64,000 nt of DNA from Microbacterium sp. KUDC0406. GTDB taxonomy: Bacteria; Actinomycetota; Actinomycetes; Actinomycetales; Microbacteriaceae. The stretch's first letter is position 1, and every line of letters begins with the position of its first letter. Positions 27,396-37,789 of this stretch are shown one piece after another. The stretch spans positions 868,001-932,000 of the forward strand of contig NZ_CP091138.1 of assembly GCF_021582875.1 (NCBI RefSeq). Direction: 5' to 3'. Below the pieces are notes generated by a model. The model saw only the letters and a list, made by a program, of their open reading frames with translations, ran no database searches and was not told the DNA's origin. The position numbers and the translations under genes were made by a program.

Positions 27396-27854
27396 ATGAT
27401 CGAGATCAACAACGAGTCCGCCGTCTCCATCGACGAGACGGTGCTGCAGCGGCTCACCGAGTTCAACCTCGCTCAGCTGCACGTCAGCCCGGACGCCGAG
27501 GTCGCGATCGTCCTCGTGGACGAGGGGGCGATGGAGTCGCTGCACGTGCAGTGGATGGATGAGCCCGGCCCGACGGACGTGCTGAGCTTCCCGATGGACG
27601 AGCTGCGGCCCGGCAGCGAGGACCACCCGACGCCGCCCGGGCTCCTCGGTGACATCGTGCTCTGCCCGCAGGTCGCGGAATCGCAGGCGCAGACGGCCGG
27701 CCACACGCTGATGGACGAGCTGATCCTGCTCACCACGCACGGTCTGCTGCACCTGCTCGGATTCGATCACGCCGAGCCCGACGAGGAGCGTGAGATGTTC
27801 GGGCTGCAGAAGGAGCTGATCCGCGGGTTCGCGGCATCCGAACGCCGACGATGA
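27396..27854 (+). CDS. ybeY: Endoribonuclease YbeY (rRNA maturation)
   Basis: A 152-residue zinc-dependent RNase involved in 16S rRNA maturation and ribosome quality control. The metal motif is HGLLHLLGFDH near residues 114-124 (three His ligands). ESLHVQWMDEPGPTDVLSFPMDE is the usual middle segment. The ATG at 27396 gives the normal N terminus (MIEINNES). Its stop overlaps the next gene by four bases (ATGA). Confidence 0.94.
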   Translation: MIEINNESAVSIDETVLQRLTEFNLAQLHVSPDAEVAIVLVDEGAMESLHVQWMDEPGPTDVLSFPMDELRPGSEDHPTPPGLLGDIVLCPQVAESQAQTAGHTLMDELILLTTHGLLHLLGFDHAEPDEEREMFGLQKELIRGFAASERRR

Positions 27855-29122
27855 TCGCGGGATTCCTGCTCGCCGCCGCCGTGATCCTGGTCGCGTTCGG
27901 CGGCCTGATGGCAGCAGTCGACGCGGCTTTCTCGGTGAGCTCGCGCAGCGACCTCGAGGAGATGGCCGAGGAGGGGCGCAACGCGTCCGCGCTGGCGAGG
28001 ATCGCCGAGGATCCGGACGCGCACGTGAACTCCGTCGCGTTCATGCGCGTGCTCTCCGAGACCACCGCGGCGGTGCTCGTGACCGTCGCGCTCGTGCAGA
28101 CGCTGCCGAACGACTGGTGGGCGATGCTCGCCGCCGCCGTGCTGATGACCGGGATCACCTTCGTGCTGGTCGGGGCGAGTCCCCGATCGTTCGGGCGGCA
28201 CCACGCGGATGGCCTGCTGCGGCTCTGGGCTCCGGTCGTGCATGGCGTGCGGGTGGTGCTCGGGCCGCTCGCGCAGGGCCTCGTCTCGCTCGGCCGCCGG
28301 GTCACCCCCGGTGGCGGGCGCAGCTCGTTCGCCTCTGAGGAGCAGCTGTTGAGCATGGTCGACGAGGCGGCGTCCAACGACCTCATCGAGGAGGACGACC
28401 GCGACCTGATCCACTCGGTGTTCGACTTCACCGACCAGTTCGTGCGCGCCGTCATGGTGCCCCGCACCGAGATGGTCGCGGTGGACGCCACCGCGACGAC
28501 GACCGAGGCGATGGACCTGTTCCTGTCGAAGGGCGTCTCACGGATGCCGGTGGTCGACGATGACGCCGACGACGTGGTGGGCGTGCTCTACCTGAAAGAC
28601 CTGGTGCAGTTCGCCTACCGCGACGAGAGCGCGTGGCGCGGTGCGCCGGTGCGCCCGATCGCCCGCCCGGCGACGTTCGTGCCCGAGTCGATGCGCGCGG
28701 AGACGCTGCTGCAGCAGATGAAGCGCGACGCGGTGCACGTGTGCCTGGTGATCGACGAGCACGGCGGGATCTCGGGCCTGGTCACGCTGGAGGACCTCAT
28801 CGAGGAGCTGGTCGGAGAGATCTCCGACGAGTACGACCGCGGCCCGGCCGAGATCGTCGAGCTCGGCGGCGGCCGGTACCGGGTGAACTCCCGGCTCTCG
28901 CTGGAGGACGTCGGCGACCTGTTCGAGCTCGAGCTCGAGGATGAGGACGTCGACTCGATCGGCGGCCTGCTCGGCAAGGCGCTCGGTCAGGTGCCGCAGC
29001 CGGGGGCCATGGCCGTCGTCGACGGCCTGGTGCTCACGGGTGGCGCGTCGCGCGGACGCGGCAGAGGTATCGCTACGGTGTTCGTGGAGCGCGCGCCGGA
29101 GGAGGAGTCGGAAGATGAGTGA
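27851..29122 (+). CDS. CBS-domain membrane protein (CorC/HlyC type)
   Basis: A 423-residue protein of the hemolysin-C/CNNM group. An N-terminal membrane part (about 1-130) has four hydrophobic segments. Two CBS domains follow (VPRTEMVAVDATATTTEAM; LVIDEHGGISGLVTLEDLIEELVG), then a C-terminal CorC_HlyC transporter-associated domain (YRVNSRLSLEDVGDLF). Members have been linked to Mg or Co efflux, but the substrate is not set by sequence. It overlaps ybeY by four bases and era by eight. Confidence 0.88.
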   Translation: MIAGFLLAAAVILVAFGGLMAAVDAAFSVSSRSDLEEMAEEGRNASALARIAEDPDAHVNSVAFMRVLSETTAAVLVTVALVQTLPNDWWAMLAAAVLMTGITFVLVGASPRSFGRHHADGLLRLWAPVVHGVRVVLGPLAQGLVSLGRRVTPGGGRSSFASEEQLLSMVDEAASNDLIEEDDRDLIHSVFDFTDQFVRAVMVPRTEMVAVDATATTTEAMDLFLSKGVSRMPVVDDDADDVVGVLYLKDLVQFAYRDESAWRGAPVRPIARPATFVPESMRAETLLQQMKRDAVHVCLVIDEHGGISGLVTLEDLIEELVGEISDEYDRGPAEIVELGGGRYRVNSRLSLEDVGDLFELELEDEDVDSIGGLLGKALGQVPQPGAMAVVDGLVLTGGASRGRGRGIATVFVERAPEEESEDE

Positions 29123-30011
29123 AGACAAGCACAGCGGATTCGTCACGTTCGTGGGGCGCCCGAACGTGGGCAAGTCCACGCTGACCAACGCTCTGGTGGG
29201 CGAGAAGATCGCCATCACCAGCGAGAAGCCGCAGACCACGAGGCGCGCCATCCGCGGCATCGTGAACCGGCCCGGCGGGCAGCTCGTGATCGTGGACACC
29301 CCCGGCATCCACAAGCCGCGCACGCTGCTCGGCGAGCGGTTGAACGACCTTGTGGAGCAGGTTCTCGGTGACGTCGACGTGATCGGCTTCTGCGTGCCCG
29401 CGACCGAGAAGGTCGGCCCGGGCGACCGTCGTATCGCGGCATCGCTGGACGGCTACCCCCGCGCGAAGAAGATCGCGATCGTCACCAAGACGGATGCCGC
29501 GGAGCGCGACGAGATCACGGAGCGTCTCATCGAGGTGGACTCGTTGCGCGAGGACTGGTCCGCGGTCATCCCGCTCTCGTCGGTCGCGAACGACCAGCTC
29601 GATGTCCTCGCCGACGAGGTGCTCGCGCTGATGCCCACCGGCCCCGCGCTGTACGAGGACGGCGTCGTCACCGACGAGTCGCTCGAAGACCGGGTGGCGG
29701 AGATCATCCGTGAGGCGGCTCTGGAGGGCGTGCGTGACGAGTTGCCGCACTCCATCGCCGTGGTGATCGACGACATCGCACCGCGCGAGGACAGCGACCT
29801 CACCGACGTGCACGCGTCGATCGTGGTCGAGCGTGACAGCCAGAAGGCGATCATCATCGGCCGGAAGGGCTCGCGCCTTCGCGACGTCGGCGCACGCGCC
29901 AGGGCGCAGATCGAGCCGCTGCTCGGCACCCGCGTGTTCCTCGGCCTGCACGTGAAGGTCGCCAAGGAGTGGCAGCGCGACCCCAAGCAGCTCGGCAAGC
30001 TCGGGTTCTGA
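29115..30011 (+). CDS. era: GTPase Era
   Basis: A 298-residue GTPase that binds the 3' end of 16S rRNA and helps assemble the 30S subunit. It has G1 GRPNVGKST (about 14-22), G2 TSEKPQTTRRAIRG, G3 DTPGIHKPR, G4 TKTD and a C-terminal KH domain with IIGRKGSRLRDVGARAR and FLGLHVKVAKEWQRD. The ATG at 29115 lies inside the end of the previous gene, consistent with translational coupling. It ends the operon that begins with the HIT gene. Confidence 0.96.
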   Translation: MSEDKHSGFVTFVGRPNVGKSTLTNALVGEKIAITSEKPQTTRRAIRGIVNRPGGQLVIVDTPGIHKPRTLLGERLNDLVEQVLGDVDVIGFCVPATEKVGPGDRRIAASLDGYPRAKKIAIVTKTDAAERDEITERLIEVDSLREDWSAVIPLSSVANDQLDVLADEVLALMPTGPALYEDGVVTDESLEDRVAEIIREAALEGVRDELPHSIAVVIDDIAPREDSDLTDVHASIVVERDSQKAIIIGRKGSRLRDVGARARAQIEPLLGTRVFLGLHVKVAKEWQRDPKQLGKLGF

Positions 30012-30060
30012 GCGGTACGTCATCAGATCGAGGTCCCGCCCTCTGGGGCGCCGGGGCGGT

Positions 30061-30187
30061 CGCTGAGTCGCTGGGTCCGTCTCTGGGTCGCTGAGCCTGT
30101 CTCTGGGTCGCAGGGTCCGTCTCTGGGTCGCTGAGCCTGTCTCTGGGTCGCAGGGTCCGTCTCTGGGTCGCTGAGCCTGTCGAAGCG
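30061..30187 (+). repeat. Tandem array of alternating 20-bp units
   Basis: Five complete 20-base units alternate in the order A-B-A-B-A. A is CTCTGGGTCGCTGAGCCTGT (30081, 30121, 30161) and B is CTCTGGGTCGCAGGGTCCGT (30101, 30141), giving a 40-base period. A degenerate unit precedes them (30061-30080). The last A unit runs into CGAAGCG, so CTGAGCCTGTCGAAG is the core of the 23-bp palindromic repeat; the array seems to have grown from such a copy. It fills the gap after era. Confidence 0.9.
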
Positions 30188-30212
30188 TGGTGCATCGTGG
30201 GATCATCGGGGC

Positions 30213-30509
30213 ATGGACGCTACGGTGAGGCGGGAATCTGCGGGGCGGTGGCGACGTGCCGCCGTCGTCGTCGGCGCGCTTCTCGGGCTGGCGATCGGGC
30301 TCTTCGGATCGATCTTCGGGCCGTACTACGTCGGCGCCGTCGGGCTGTTCCTCGCGGCGCTCGGCTTCGTCGATGCGAAACGCCCCTGGGCGCGATTCGT
30401 GCTCGTGGTCGGGCTGGCGATCGTCGCCGGAGCATGCGTCTACGTGCTCCTGGGCATTCTCACTCCGGACGGGGCGGGAAGCGGATCCGGGAGCGGTGTC
30501 GGCGACTGA
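30213..30509 (+). CDS. Small hypothetical membrane protein
   Basis: A 98-residue protein with three hydrophobic segments (about 16-36, 39-52 and 60-82), a basic N terminus and a Gly/Ser-rich tail (GAGSGSGSGVGD). I do not recognise a family. It stands alone between the era operon and the convergent DUF2207 gene, ending one base before it. There is no clear ribosome-binding site before the ATG. Confidence 0.55.
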   Translation: MDATVRRESAGRWRRAAVVVGALLGLAIGLFGSIFGPYYVGAVGLFLAALGFVDAKRPWARFVLVVGLAIVAGACVYVLLGILTPDGAGSGSGSGVGD

Positions 30510-30510
30510 C

Positions 30511-32286
30511 TCAGCGCCCGCCGGAGAACCCGCCCCCGCCCCCTCCGCCCGAGAAGCCGCCGCCGAACGAGCCGCTCGATGTCGACGACGACGTGGCCAC
30601 CGCGGTCGCGCTCAGCGAAGAGCCCATCCGCGACAGCGAAGAGCCGAGCATGCCGTACGCGTACCCGGTGTACCAGGCCGGCACGTAGCTGCGCTGCTGG
30701 TACTGCACCTCGAGGACTCTGGCCCAGTCCTTCTCCAGGCCGAACAGCATCGCGTAGGGGAGCAGTCGCTCGTACAGCACGATGACGTCCACACCACCGT
30801 CGTCGCGGCGCTCCGCGCCCTGGTACGACTGCAGCATCCGCACGCGATCAGCCTCGGCGAGTCGGATGTATTCGCTAACGCCGAGCAGGTGCTCTCGAAC
30901 CTCCGCGCCCTGCCTCGTGAGGACGGTCTTCTTCCGCATCAGTACGACGGCGTTGACGATCACCGCCACGCCGACGAGGATGCTGAGCACGAAGGCGATG
31001 ATCGCGGCCGGCCGCTGCACGACGAGACCGGGGATCGTGAGCGCGATCGCGACGAGTGCGGCGAGGATCGCGAGGAGGCCGCACACCAGTCCGACGACGG
31101 AGCGCTTCCGTGCGGCCAGCCCGCGCTCGCGCGCCGCGGTGCTCGCCGTCCCGGGCAGCTTCGACAGGCGGGTGGCGAGTTTGCTGCTGGGCGTCGCGAG
31201 GTCGATCGTCTTACCGGGCTTGAGCTTTGGGAAGAGGGCTGTCAGCGCGGCCGCGTCCAGCGGGTCCGCGGTGCCCTCGCCGGTGACGAGGGTGAGTCTC
31301 GGCTTCTTCTCGCCGTCCTCGATGCGCAGCGCGCCGCGCACGGCCAGGTGCACGATCTGGGCCGGAATCGCCTTCGAGCGGCCGCCCGCGATCTCGGAGG
31401 CGAGCAGCGGGGGCAGGTCGGACGGCACCTCGTACTGCGCGACCACGATCCCGCGGCCCTGCTCGCGATGCCGGCGCTTCATGAGGCCGACGGACAGCAG
31501 GCCCGCGCCACTGAGCAGCACGCCGGCGCCGACGACGCCGTAGGGCACCACGTCGGTGACCGGGTCGGGCCGCAGCGCGGGCGAGGGGGTGACCGTGCCG
31601 GGCTCGAAGGGGAAGGCCACCGTGACGCCCTCACGGGCCGGCAGATCGGTGGCCGTCACGGTGTAGACGCCGTCCTGCTCGACGAGGTCGCACCTCTGCG
31701 TCGAGCCGTAGCCGCCCTGGTAGCAGCTCGGATCGCCCGCACTCGCTGCAGTCAGGCTGCCGTCGAATCGGATGCTGCCGGTGAACCGTGCGATGTCCTG
31801 CGTGGAGTCGAGCGGCAGCAGATCCCAGTAGAACTCGTCGATGTCCGCGTCATCCGGTGCGTGGAAGACGTCGCGCATCGTGTACTCGATCACGTACGTC
31901 GTGGCGCCGTGCTTGTACGTGTCGTCGTCGATCGACACGAACAGCACGTCGTCGTCGGAGTCGGTCTCGAAGGGCACGTCCTCGCCCTTGCCGTCGGTGA
32001 CCGAGATCACGGTCGGATACAGCGGCGCATCGCCGTACATCTCGGCGAGGCCGCGCACGATGCCGCGGTTCTGGTCGGTCTGCGGAAACTCCGCGACGAC
32101 GGTCTCTGTGACATGCATCAGTGCCCGTCCCTCGTCGTCCAGGCCGATATCGAACTGCGAGTCCCAGGACGAGTAGTCGAAGTCGTCCACGTCGGCGTGA
32201 GCGACGGACGCCGGTAGGCCCGCCGCCGCGAGGACGGTGAGGAACCCGGCGACCAGAACGGTGCGGAGGAGGGTGCGGAGACGCAT
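30511..32286 (-). CDS. DUF2207 domain membrane protein
   Basis: A 591-residue exported membrane protein. It has a signal peptide (residues 1-31, ending SVAHA), an external DUF2207 beta domain (about 35-235), one membrane span (about 240-262), a cytoplasmic region with two further spans (about 400-450), and a C-terminal tail of Gly, Ser and Phe (SFGGGFSGGGGGG). This matches the DUF2207 family, whose function is unknown; the Gly-rich end is common in it. It is transcribed alone and divergent from the oxidoreductase gene. Confidence 0.82.
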   Translation of the reverse strand: MRLRTLLRTVLVAGFLTVLAAAGLPASVAHADVDDFDYSSWDSQFDIGLDDEGRALMHVTETVVAEFPQTDQNRGIVRGLAEMYGDAPLYPTVISVTDGKGEDVPFETDSDDDVLFVSIDDDTYKHGATTYVIEYTMRDVFHAPDDADIDEFYWDLLPLDSTQDIARFTGSIRFDGSLTAASAGDPSCYQGGYGSTQRCDLVEQDGVYTVTATDLPAREGVTVAFPFEPGTVTPSPALRPDPVTDVVPYGVVGAGVLLSGAGLLSVGLMKRRHREQGRGIVVAQYEVPSDLPPLLASEIAGGRSKAIPAQIVHLAVRGALRIEDGEKKPRLTLVTGEGTADPLDAAALTALFPKLKPGKTIDLATPSSKLATRLSKLPGTASTAARERGLAARKRSVVGLVCGLLAILAALVAIALTIPGLVVQRPAAIIAFVLSILVGVAVIVNAVVLMRKKTVLTRQGAEVREHLLGVSEYIRLAEADRVRMLQSYQGAERRDDGGVDVIVLYERLLPYAMLFGLEKDWARVLEVQYQQRSYVPAWYTGYAYGMLGSSLSRMGSSLSATAVATSSSTSSGSFGGGFSGGGGGGGFSGGR

Positions 32287-32339
32287 TCCTCCACGCTATC
32301 CGGAGCGGGCGTAGCGTGGAGGAGACGAGCGGAGCAGAG

Positions 32340-33286
32340 ATGGCCTGGCACTGGATCGCCCCGCAGTGGGGCAGCCCCGAGAACTGGAGGTTCGAGGAGT
32401 ACGAGCCTGCCGCCCCGGGAAGCGGTGAGGTCACGATCCGCGTTCGTGCGGCCGGCGTGAACCCCGCCGATGCCAAGCACGTCGCCACGGCCCGTCCCGG
32501 CACGGAGCTGCCCGCGGCGATCGGGTACGAGGTCTCCGGCGAGCTCGCGGCGGTGGGCCCGGACACCCGGATAGGCTCCGGTGGGGCCGCGGTGGGCGAC
32601 GAGGTCATCGCGTTCCGGATCAACGGCGGCTACGCGACCGAGGTCACGGTGCCGGCCGAGAAGGTCTTCCGCAAGCCCACCACGCTCAGCCATCCTGAGG
32701 CGGCGAACCTGCTGCTGGCCGGCACCACGGCGGCGGAGATGCTCGCCGTGACCGCGGCAGCCGAGGGGAGACCGTGCTGCTGCACGGCGCGTCCGGTGCG
32801 GTGGGCGTCAGCGTCCTGCAGCAGGCCGCGCATCGCGGCATCCGGGTGATCGGCACGGCCGGCGCGCGGCGCGCGGACGAGGTGCGCCGGTTCGGCGGCC
32901 TCCCGGTGACGTACGGCGACGGACTCGCGGGCCGGGTCCGTGCGGCGATGGCTGATGCCGGCATCGCCGCGATCGACGCGACGCTCGATGCCGTCGGCAC
33001 CACGGAGGCCGTGGACGTGTCGCTCGAGCTGGTTCCGGATCGTTCCCGCATCGTCACCATCGTCGCAGCCGGCCGTGCGCGGGAGAACGGGTTCCGCGCG
33101 ATCGCCGGATCGCTGCCGGACAGTACGCGGTTCCGGGACGCCGCGCGACCGCGCCTGATCGCCCTCGCGGAGCGCGGTGGTCTGACCGTGCCCGTGGCAC
33201 GCACCTTCCCGCTCGCCGAGGCGAAGGAAGCCCTGCGGATCGTCGCGACCGGCCACCCCGGCGGAAAGCTCGCGCTCATCCCCTGA
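32340..33286 (+). CDS. Zinc-free alcohol dehydrogenase / quinone reductase, one frameshift
   Basis: A medium-chain dehydrogenase/reductase of the quinone oxidoreductase type, about 316 residues. It has the GroES-like N-terminal domain (VRAAGVNPADAKHV; GYEVSGELAAVG) and the Rossmann domain (LLHGASGAVGVSVLQQAAHRG with the GAxGxVG-like NADPH motif). No Cys/His zinc ligands are visible, so it should be the zinc-free type. The frame changes at GGGG 32765-32768; one more G gives AAAEGETVLLHGASG. The ATG at 32340 has a GGAG box about five bases upstream. The substrate is unknown. Confidence 0.85.
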
Positions 33287-33330
33287 GCCGGCGACGGCGT
33301 CCAGGCTGAGCATCCTGCCAAGCAGGGTGT

Positions 33331-33336
33331 TAGTAT
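33331..33336 (+). promoter_or_regulatory. Predicted -10 box of the leuA leader transcript
   Basis: TAGTAT lies six bases before the leader-peptide ATG at 33343. No ribosome-binding site separates them, so the leader peptide is probably the first codon run of a leaderless transcript. A weak -35 (TGAGCA) is 18 bases upstream. Confidence 0.5.
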
Positions 33337-33342
33337 TTCTGC

Positions 33343-33390
33343 ATGCCTCTGGGCGGACTGCTTCTTCTTAGCTGCCGCGACGAGTCCTGA
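33343..33390 (+). CDS. Leu-rich leader peptide of leuA
   Basis: A 15-codon open frame, too short for normal gene calling, reads MPLGGLLLLSCRDES and stops 76 bases before leuA. Four Leu codons stand in a row at 33358-33369 (CTG CTT CTT CTT). CTT is rare in this GC-rich genome, so decoding should be sensitive to charged tRNA-Leu. The run ends five bases before the first arm of a perfect 11-bp stem. This is the layout of a classical attenuation leader peptide. I infer the function from position and composition. Confidence 0.75.
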   Translation: MPLGGLLLLSCRDES

Positions 33391-33429
33391 CGATCGGGCC
33401 TCTCTCGTCGCGGCGCTCGTGTTGGCCTG
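33374..33429 (+). promoter_or_regulatory. leuA leader RNA: stem-loop with possible pseudoknot
   Basis: GCCGCGACGAG (33374-33384) pairs perfectly with CTCGTCGCGGC (33404-33414). The first arm lies in the last codons of the leader peptide. The loop contains CGGGCC (33395-33400), which can pair with GGCCTG (33424-33429) just downstream (one G-T pair), giving an H-type pseudoknot. A ribosome stalled on the Leu codons would approach or cover the first arm and change the fold before leuA. Confidence 0.65.
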
Positions 33430-33442
33430 AGCACATTCCTGA

Positions 33443-35221
<1,779 letters not shown>

Positions 35222-35318
35222 CCCGAACACCCGACCACCTCCACACCGACCACCTCCGTGCCAGCATCCGTGCACGGAGGTTCGTCCGCGGCGCATCCGC
35301 CGCGAGACTGCGACTGCG

Positions 35319-35351
35319 CCCGGGGCCGTGCCACACCACGCCGGCCCCGGG
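35319..35351. terminator. Hairpin between leuA and the TRIC channel gene
   Basis: CCCGGGGCCG (35319-35328) and CGGCCCCGGG (35342-35351) are fully complementary. The 226-base convergent gap also holds CCTCCGTG/CACGGAGG (about 35255-35282) and CCGAGAC/GTCTCGG (35398-35404 and 35422-35428). The strong stem probably ends transcription in both directions. Confidence 0.6.
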
Positions 35352-35447
35352 GCGACGTCCTGTGCGCTCGGCTACCGCCCGAAACAGCACCACCGCACCG
35401 AGACGTGGCCGCAGCGCCGCAGTCTCGGCGCGGGCGTGCAGTCTCGA

Positions 35448-36134
35448 TCAGGGCTTGATGATCGGGATCATCCCGGTCTCGGTGGCGACCTTGCGGCGGT
35501 AGAGGCGTCGCTGCTCGGGCAGCGACAGGTCGAAGACCACGGCGAGCACGCGGATGATGGCGGTCAGCACGATGCACAGCACGGCGGCGACGGTGATGTT
35601 CATGCCGAGGCCGTGCGCGACGACGATGAACGTGCAGCCGACACCCGCAGCGACCGCGTAGAGCGAGCCGACGTGCATGATGGCCACGGGCAGTCCCATC
35701 AGCACGTCGCGCAGCACGCCGCCGCCGACGGCGGCGCAGACGCCGATGAAGACCGCGGGCACCGGCGGCACCCCGAGGCCGATCGCCTTGCTGGTGCCGA
35801 AGGCGCCGAACATGCCGATGACCAGGGCGTCCAGTCCGACGATCACCCCGTTCAGCCGGTTGAACACCCCGGCCAGCAGCATCCCGATCAGCGCCGCACC
35901 GGCGGCCGTGATCAGATACCAGTCGCTCTGCAGCGTCGCCGGCGGCAGTCCCAGCATGAGGTCGCGGATGAGACCGCCGCCCATGCCGATCATGATGCCG
36001 ATGATCGCGACGCCGAGCAGATCGAGGCGACGCTGGCCTTGGAACCCCGACGCGAACATCGCACCCTGGATGCCGCCGAGCCCGACCCCGAGCAGGTCGG
36101 CCCAGAGCGGGATGGTGAAGAGCGGTTCGGTCAC
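35448..36134 (-). CDS. TRIC-type cation channel family protein (UPF0126)
   Basis: A 228-residue membrane protein with about seven spans and two repeats of the family signature ([23 protein letters not shown] and [22 protein letters not shown]). These GGGxxRD motifs are typical of the prokaryotic relatives of trimeric intracellular cation channels (formerly UPF0126, YadS-like). It probably conducts monovalent cations; glycine export has also been proposed for related proteins. I chose the GTG at 36134 ([14 protein letters not shown]), which has GGAGGG directly before it and a GACAAT box six bases upstream. It is divergent from recO with only 36 bases between. Confidence 0.88.
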   Translation of the reverse strand: MTEPLFTIPLWADLLGVGLGGIQGAMFASGFQGQRRLDLLGVAIIGIMIGMGGGLIRDLMLGLPPATLQSDWYLITAAGAALIGMLLAGVFNRLNGVIVGLDALVIGMFGAFGTSKAIGLGVPPVPAVFIGVCAAVGGGVLRDVLMGLPVAIMHVGSLYAVAAGVGCTFIVVAHGLGMNITVAAVLCIVLTAIIRVLAVVFDLSLPEQRRLYRRKVATETGMIPIIKP

Positions 36135-36170
36135 CCCTCCATTGTCCCCGGCGCGGGGGATAATCGAGGA
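36135..36170. promoter_or_regulatory. Compact bidirectional promoter between the TRIC gene and recO
   Basis: The forward -10 GATAAT (36159-36164) lies six bases before the recO ATG. The reverse -10 GACAAT (complement of ATTGTC, 36141-36146) lies six bases before the TRIC GTG. The segment is nearly symmetric (ATTGTCCCC opposite GGGGGATAAT). Each promoter's -35 region must lie across the centre or inside the neighbouring gene. Confidence 0.5.
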
Positions 36171-36898
36171 ATGCCGACCTACCGAGACGAAGCGGTGGTC
36201 CTGCGCACCCACAAGCTCGGCGAGGCGGACCGCATCCTCACCATGCTGTCGCGCCGGCACGGCAAGATCCGTGCGGTCGCGAAGGGGGTGCGGCGCACCT
36301 CGTCGAAGTTCGGTGCGCGGCTCGAGCCCTTCATGGTCGCCGACGTGCAGCTCTACCAGGGCCGCACCCTCGACATCGTGCAGCAGGCCGAGTCGCTGGG
36401 CTCCTACGGTTCCGACATCGCGGCGCACTACGACAGGTTCACGGCGGCGAACGCGATGGTCGAGACGGCAGACCGGCTGAACGAGGCGGAATCGACCCCG
36501 AGCAGTATCTGCTGCTGGTCGGCGGGCTGCGTGCCCTGTCGCGCGGTGAGCACGCGGCGCGCAGCGTCCTGGACTCGTATCTGCTTCGGGTGATGGCGCT
36601 GTCCGGCTGGGCTCCCTCGCTCGACGACTGCGCACGCTGTGGTGCGCCGGGTCCGCACACCGCGTTCGTGGCGCCGCTCGGCGGCCTGGTGTGCGGGGAC
36701 TGCGCGCCGGCCGGAAGCCCCCGCATCCCGGCATCCGCGCTGAAACTGCTGCGCGCGCTGCTCGCCGGTGACTGGGAGCGGGTGGATGCGGCATCGCCGG
36801 CCGACACCGCCGCCGCCTCCGGCACGATCGCAGCGTATGCGCAGTATCACCTGGAGCGCGGCATCCGCTCTCTCGATCATCTGGAAGGAACCCGGTGA
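36171..36898 (+). CDS. recO: DNA repair protein RecO, one frameshift
   Basis: RecO helps load RecA onto SSB-coated single-stranded DNA in the RecFOR pathway. The N-terminal OB fold begins [22 protein letters not shown]. The C-terminal part has a four-Cys zinc site ([13 protein letters not shown] and CGDC). The frame changes at CCCC 36496-36499; one more C gives [20 protein letters not shown]. The full length is about 242 residues, as expected. A GATAAT box six bases before the ATG suggests a leaderless message. The end overlaps uppS by four bases (GTGA). Confidence 0.92.
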
Positions 36899-37713
36899 GC
36901 CCGAAGCCGTACACCCACAAGGACGCCGTGCCGTATCGGCCGCTGGACTGGACCGGCGTGCATCCGCCGGAGTTCCCGGCCGTGCCGAACCATGTCGCGA
37001 TCGTCATGGACGGCAACGGGCGCTGGGCGAACCGCCGCGGACTGAACCGCATCGAGGGTCACAAGGCCGGTGAAGAGGTGCTGCTCGACGTCGTCGCGGG
37101 TGCCATCCAGGCGGGCGTGAAGCACCTCTCGGTGTACGCGTTCTCGACCGAGAACTGGGCGCGCTCGCCCGAAGAGGTGCGGTTCCTGATGGGCTACAAC
37201 CGCGACGTGCTGCACCGCCGTCGCGATCAGCTCAACGAGTGGGGCGTGCGGGTGCGCTGGGCAGGACGCAAGCCGCGGCTGTGGGGATCGGTGATCAAAG
37301 AGCTGCAGTACGCCGAGCAGCTCACCCGCGGCAACGACGTGCTCACGCTGACGATGTGCGTGAACTACGGCGGGCGGATCGAGCTGGTGGACGCCATGCG
37401 GTCGATCGCCGAAGACGTCAAGGCCGGGCGGATGAAGCCCGGCGCGATCACCGAGAAGGCGATCCGGCGGCACCTGTATCTGCCGGACATGCCCGACGTC
37501 GACCTGTTCCTGCGCAGCTCGGGAGAGCAGCGCACGTCGAACTTCCTGCTCTGGCACTCGGCCTACGCCGAGATGGTCTTCCTCGACACGCTCTGGCCGG
37601 ACTTCTCGCGCGAGGAGCTCTGGCGCGCGATCGGCATCTACCTCTCCCGTGATCGCCGCTTCGGCGGCGCGGTGGACACTCCCTCCGGCCGCCCCGCGAG
37701 CGATGGTCGTTGA
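36895..37713 (+). CDS. uppS: Isoprenyl (decaprenyl-type) diphosphate synthase
   Basis: A cis-prenyltransferase of 272 residues that makes the long polyprenyl diphosphate carrier for cell-wall synthesis. It has [17 protein letters not shown] (catalytic Asp near residue 40), [27 protein letters not shown] and the C-terminal [18 protein letters not shown] followed by [13 protein letters not shown]. The actinobacterial type makes C50 decaprenyl products, but chain length cannot be read from the sequence with certainty. The GTG start overlaps recO. The stop codon lies in a GGTCGTTGA repeat, so the end SDGR is repeat-derived. Confidence 0.95.
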   Translation: MSPKPYTHKDAVPYRPLDWTGVHPPEFPAVPNHVAIVMDGNGRWANRRGLNRIEGHKAGEEVLLDVVAGAIQAGVKHLSVYAFSTENWARSPEEVRFLMGYNRDVLHRRRDQLNEWGVRVRWAGRKPRLWGSVIKELQYAEQLTRGNDVLTLTMCVNYGGRIELVDAMRSIAEDVKAGRMKPGAITEKAIRRHLYLPDMPDVDLFLRSSGEQRTSNFLLWHSAYAEMVFLDTLWPDFSREELWRAIGIYLSRDRRFGGAVDTPSGRPASDGR

Positions 37714-37750
37714 ACGAGCGAAGCGAGTCGAAACGCAGAGTCGAAACGCA
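37705..37750 (+). repeat. GGTCGTTGAG-family repeat after uppS
   Basis: GGTCGTTGAACGAGCGAAGC, then GAGTCGAAACGCA, with a short duplication of CAGAGTCGAAACGCA. It is a single-arm member of the family at 8253 and 22183 and provides the uppS stop codon. Confidence 0.8.
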
Positions 37751-37789
37751 CCAGGAATACCGAGGCTCTGTATCCGGTTGAATGATGTT

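Noticed and set aside
30061-30187. CRISPR array
   Set aside because: The units are contiguous with no unique spacers, they alternate between two types, and there are no cas genes.
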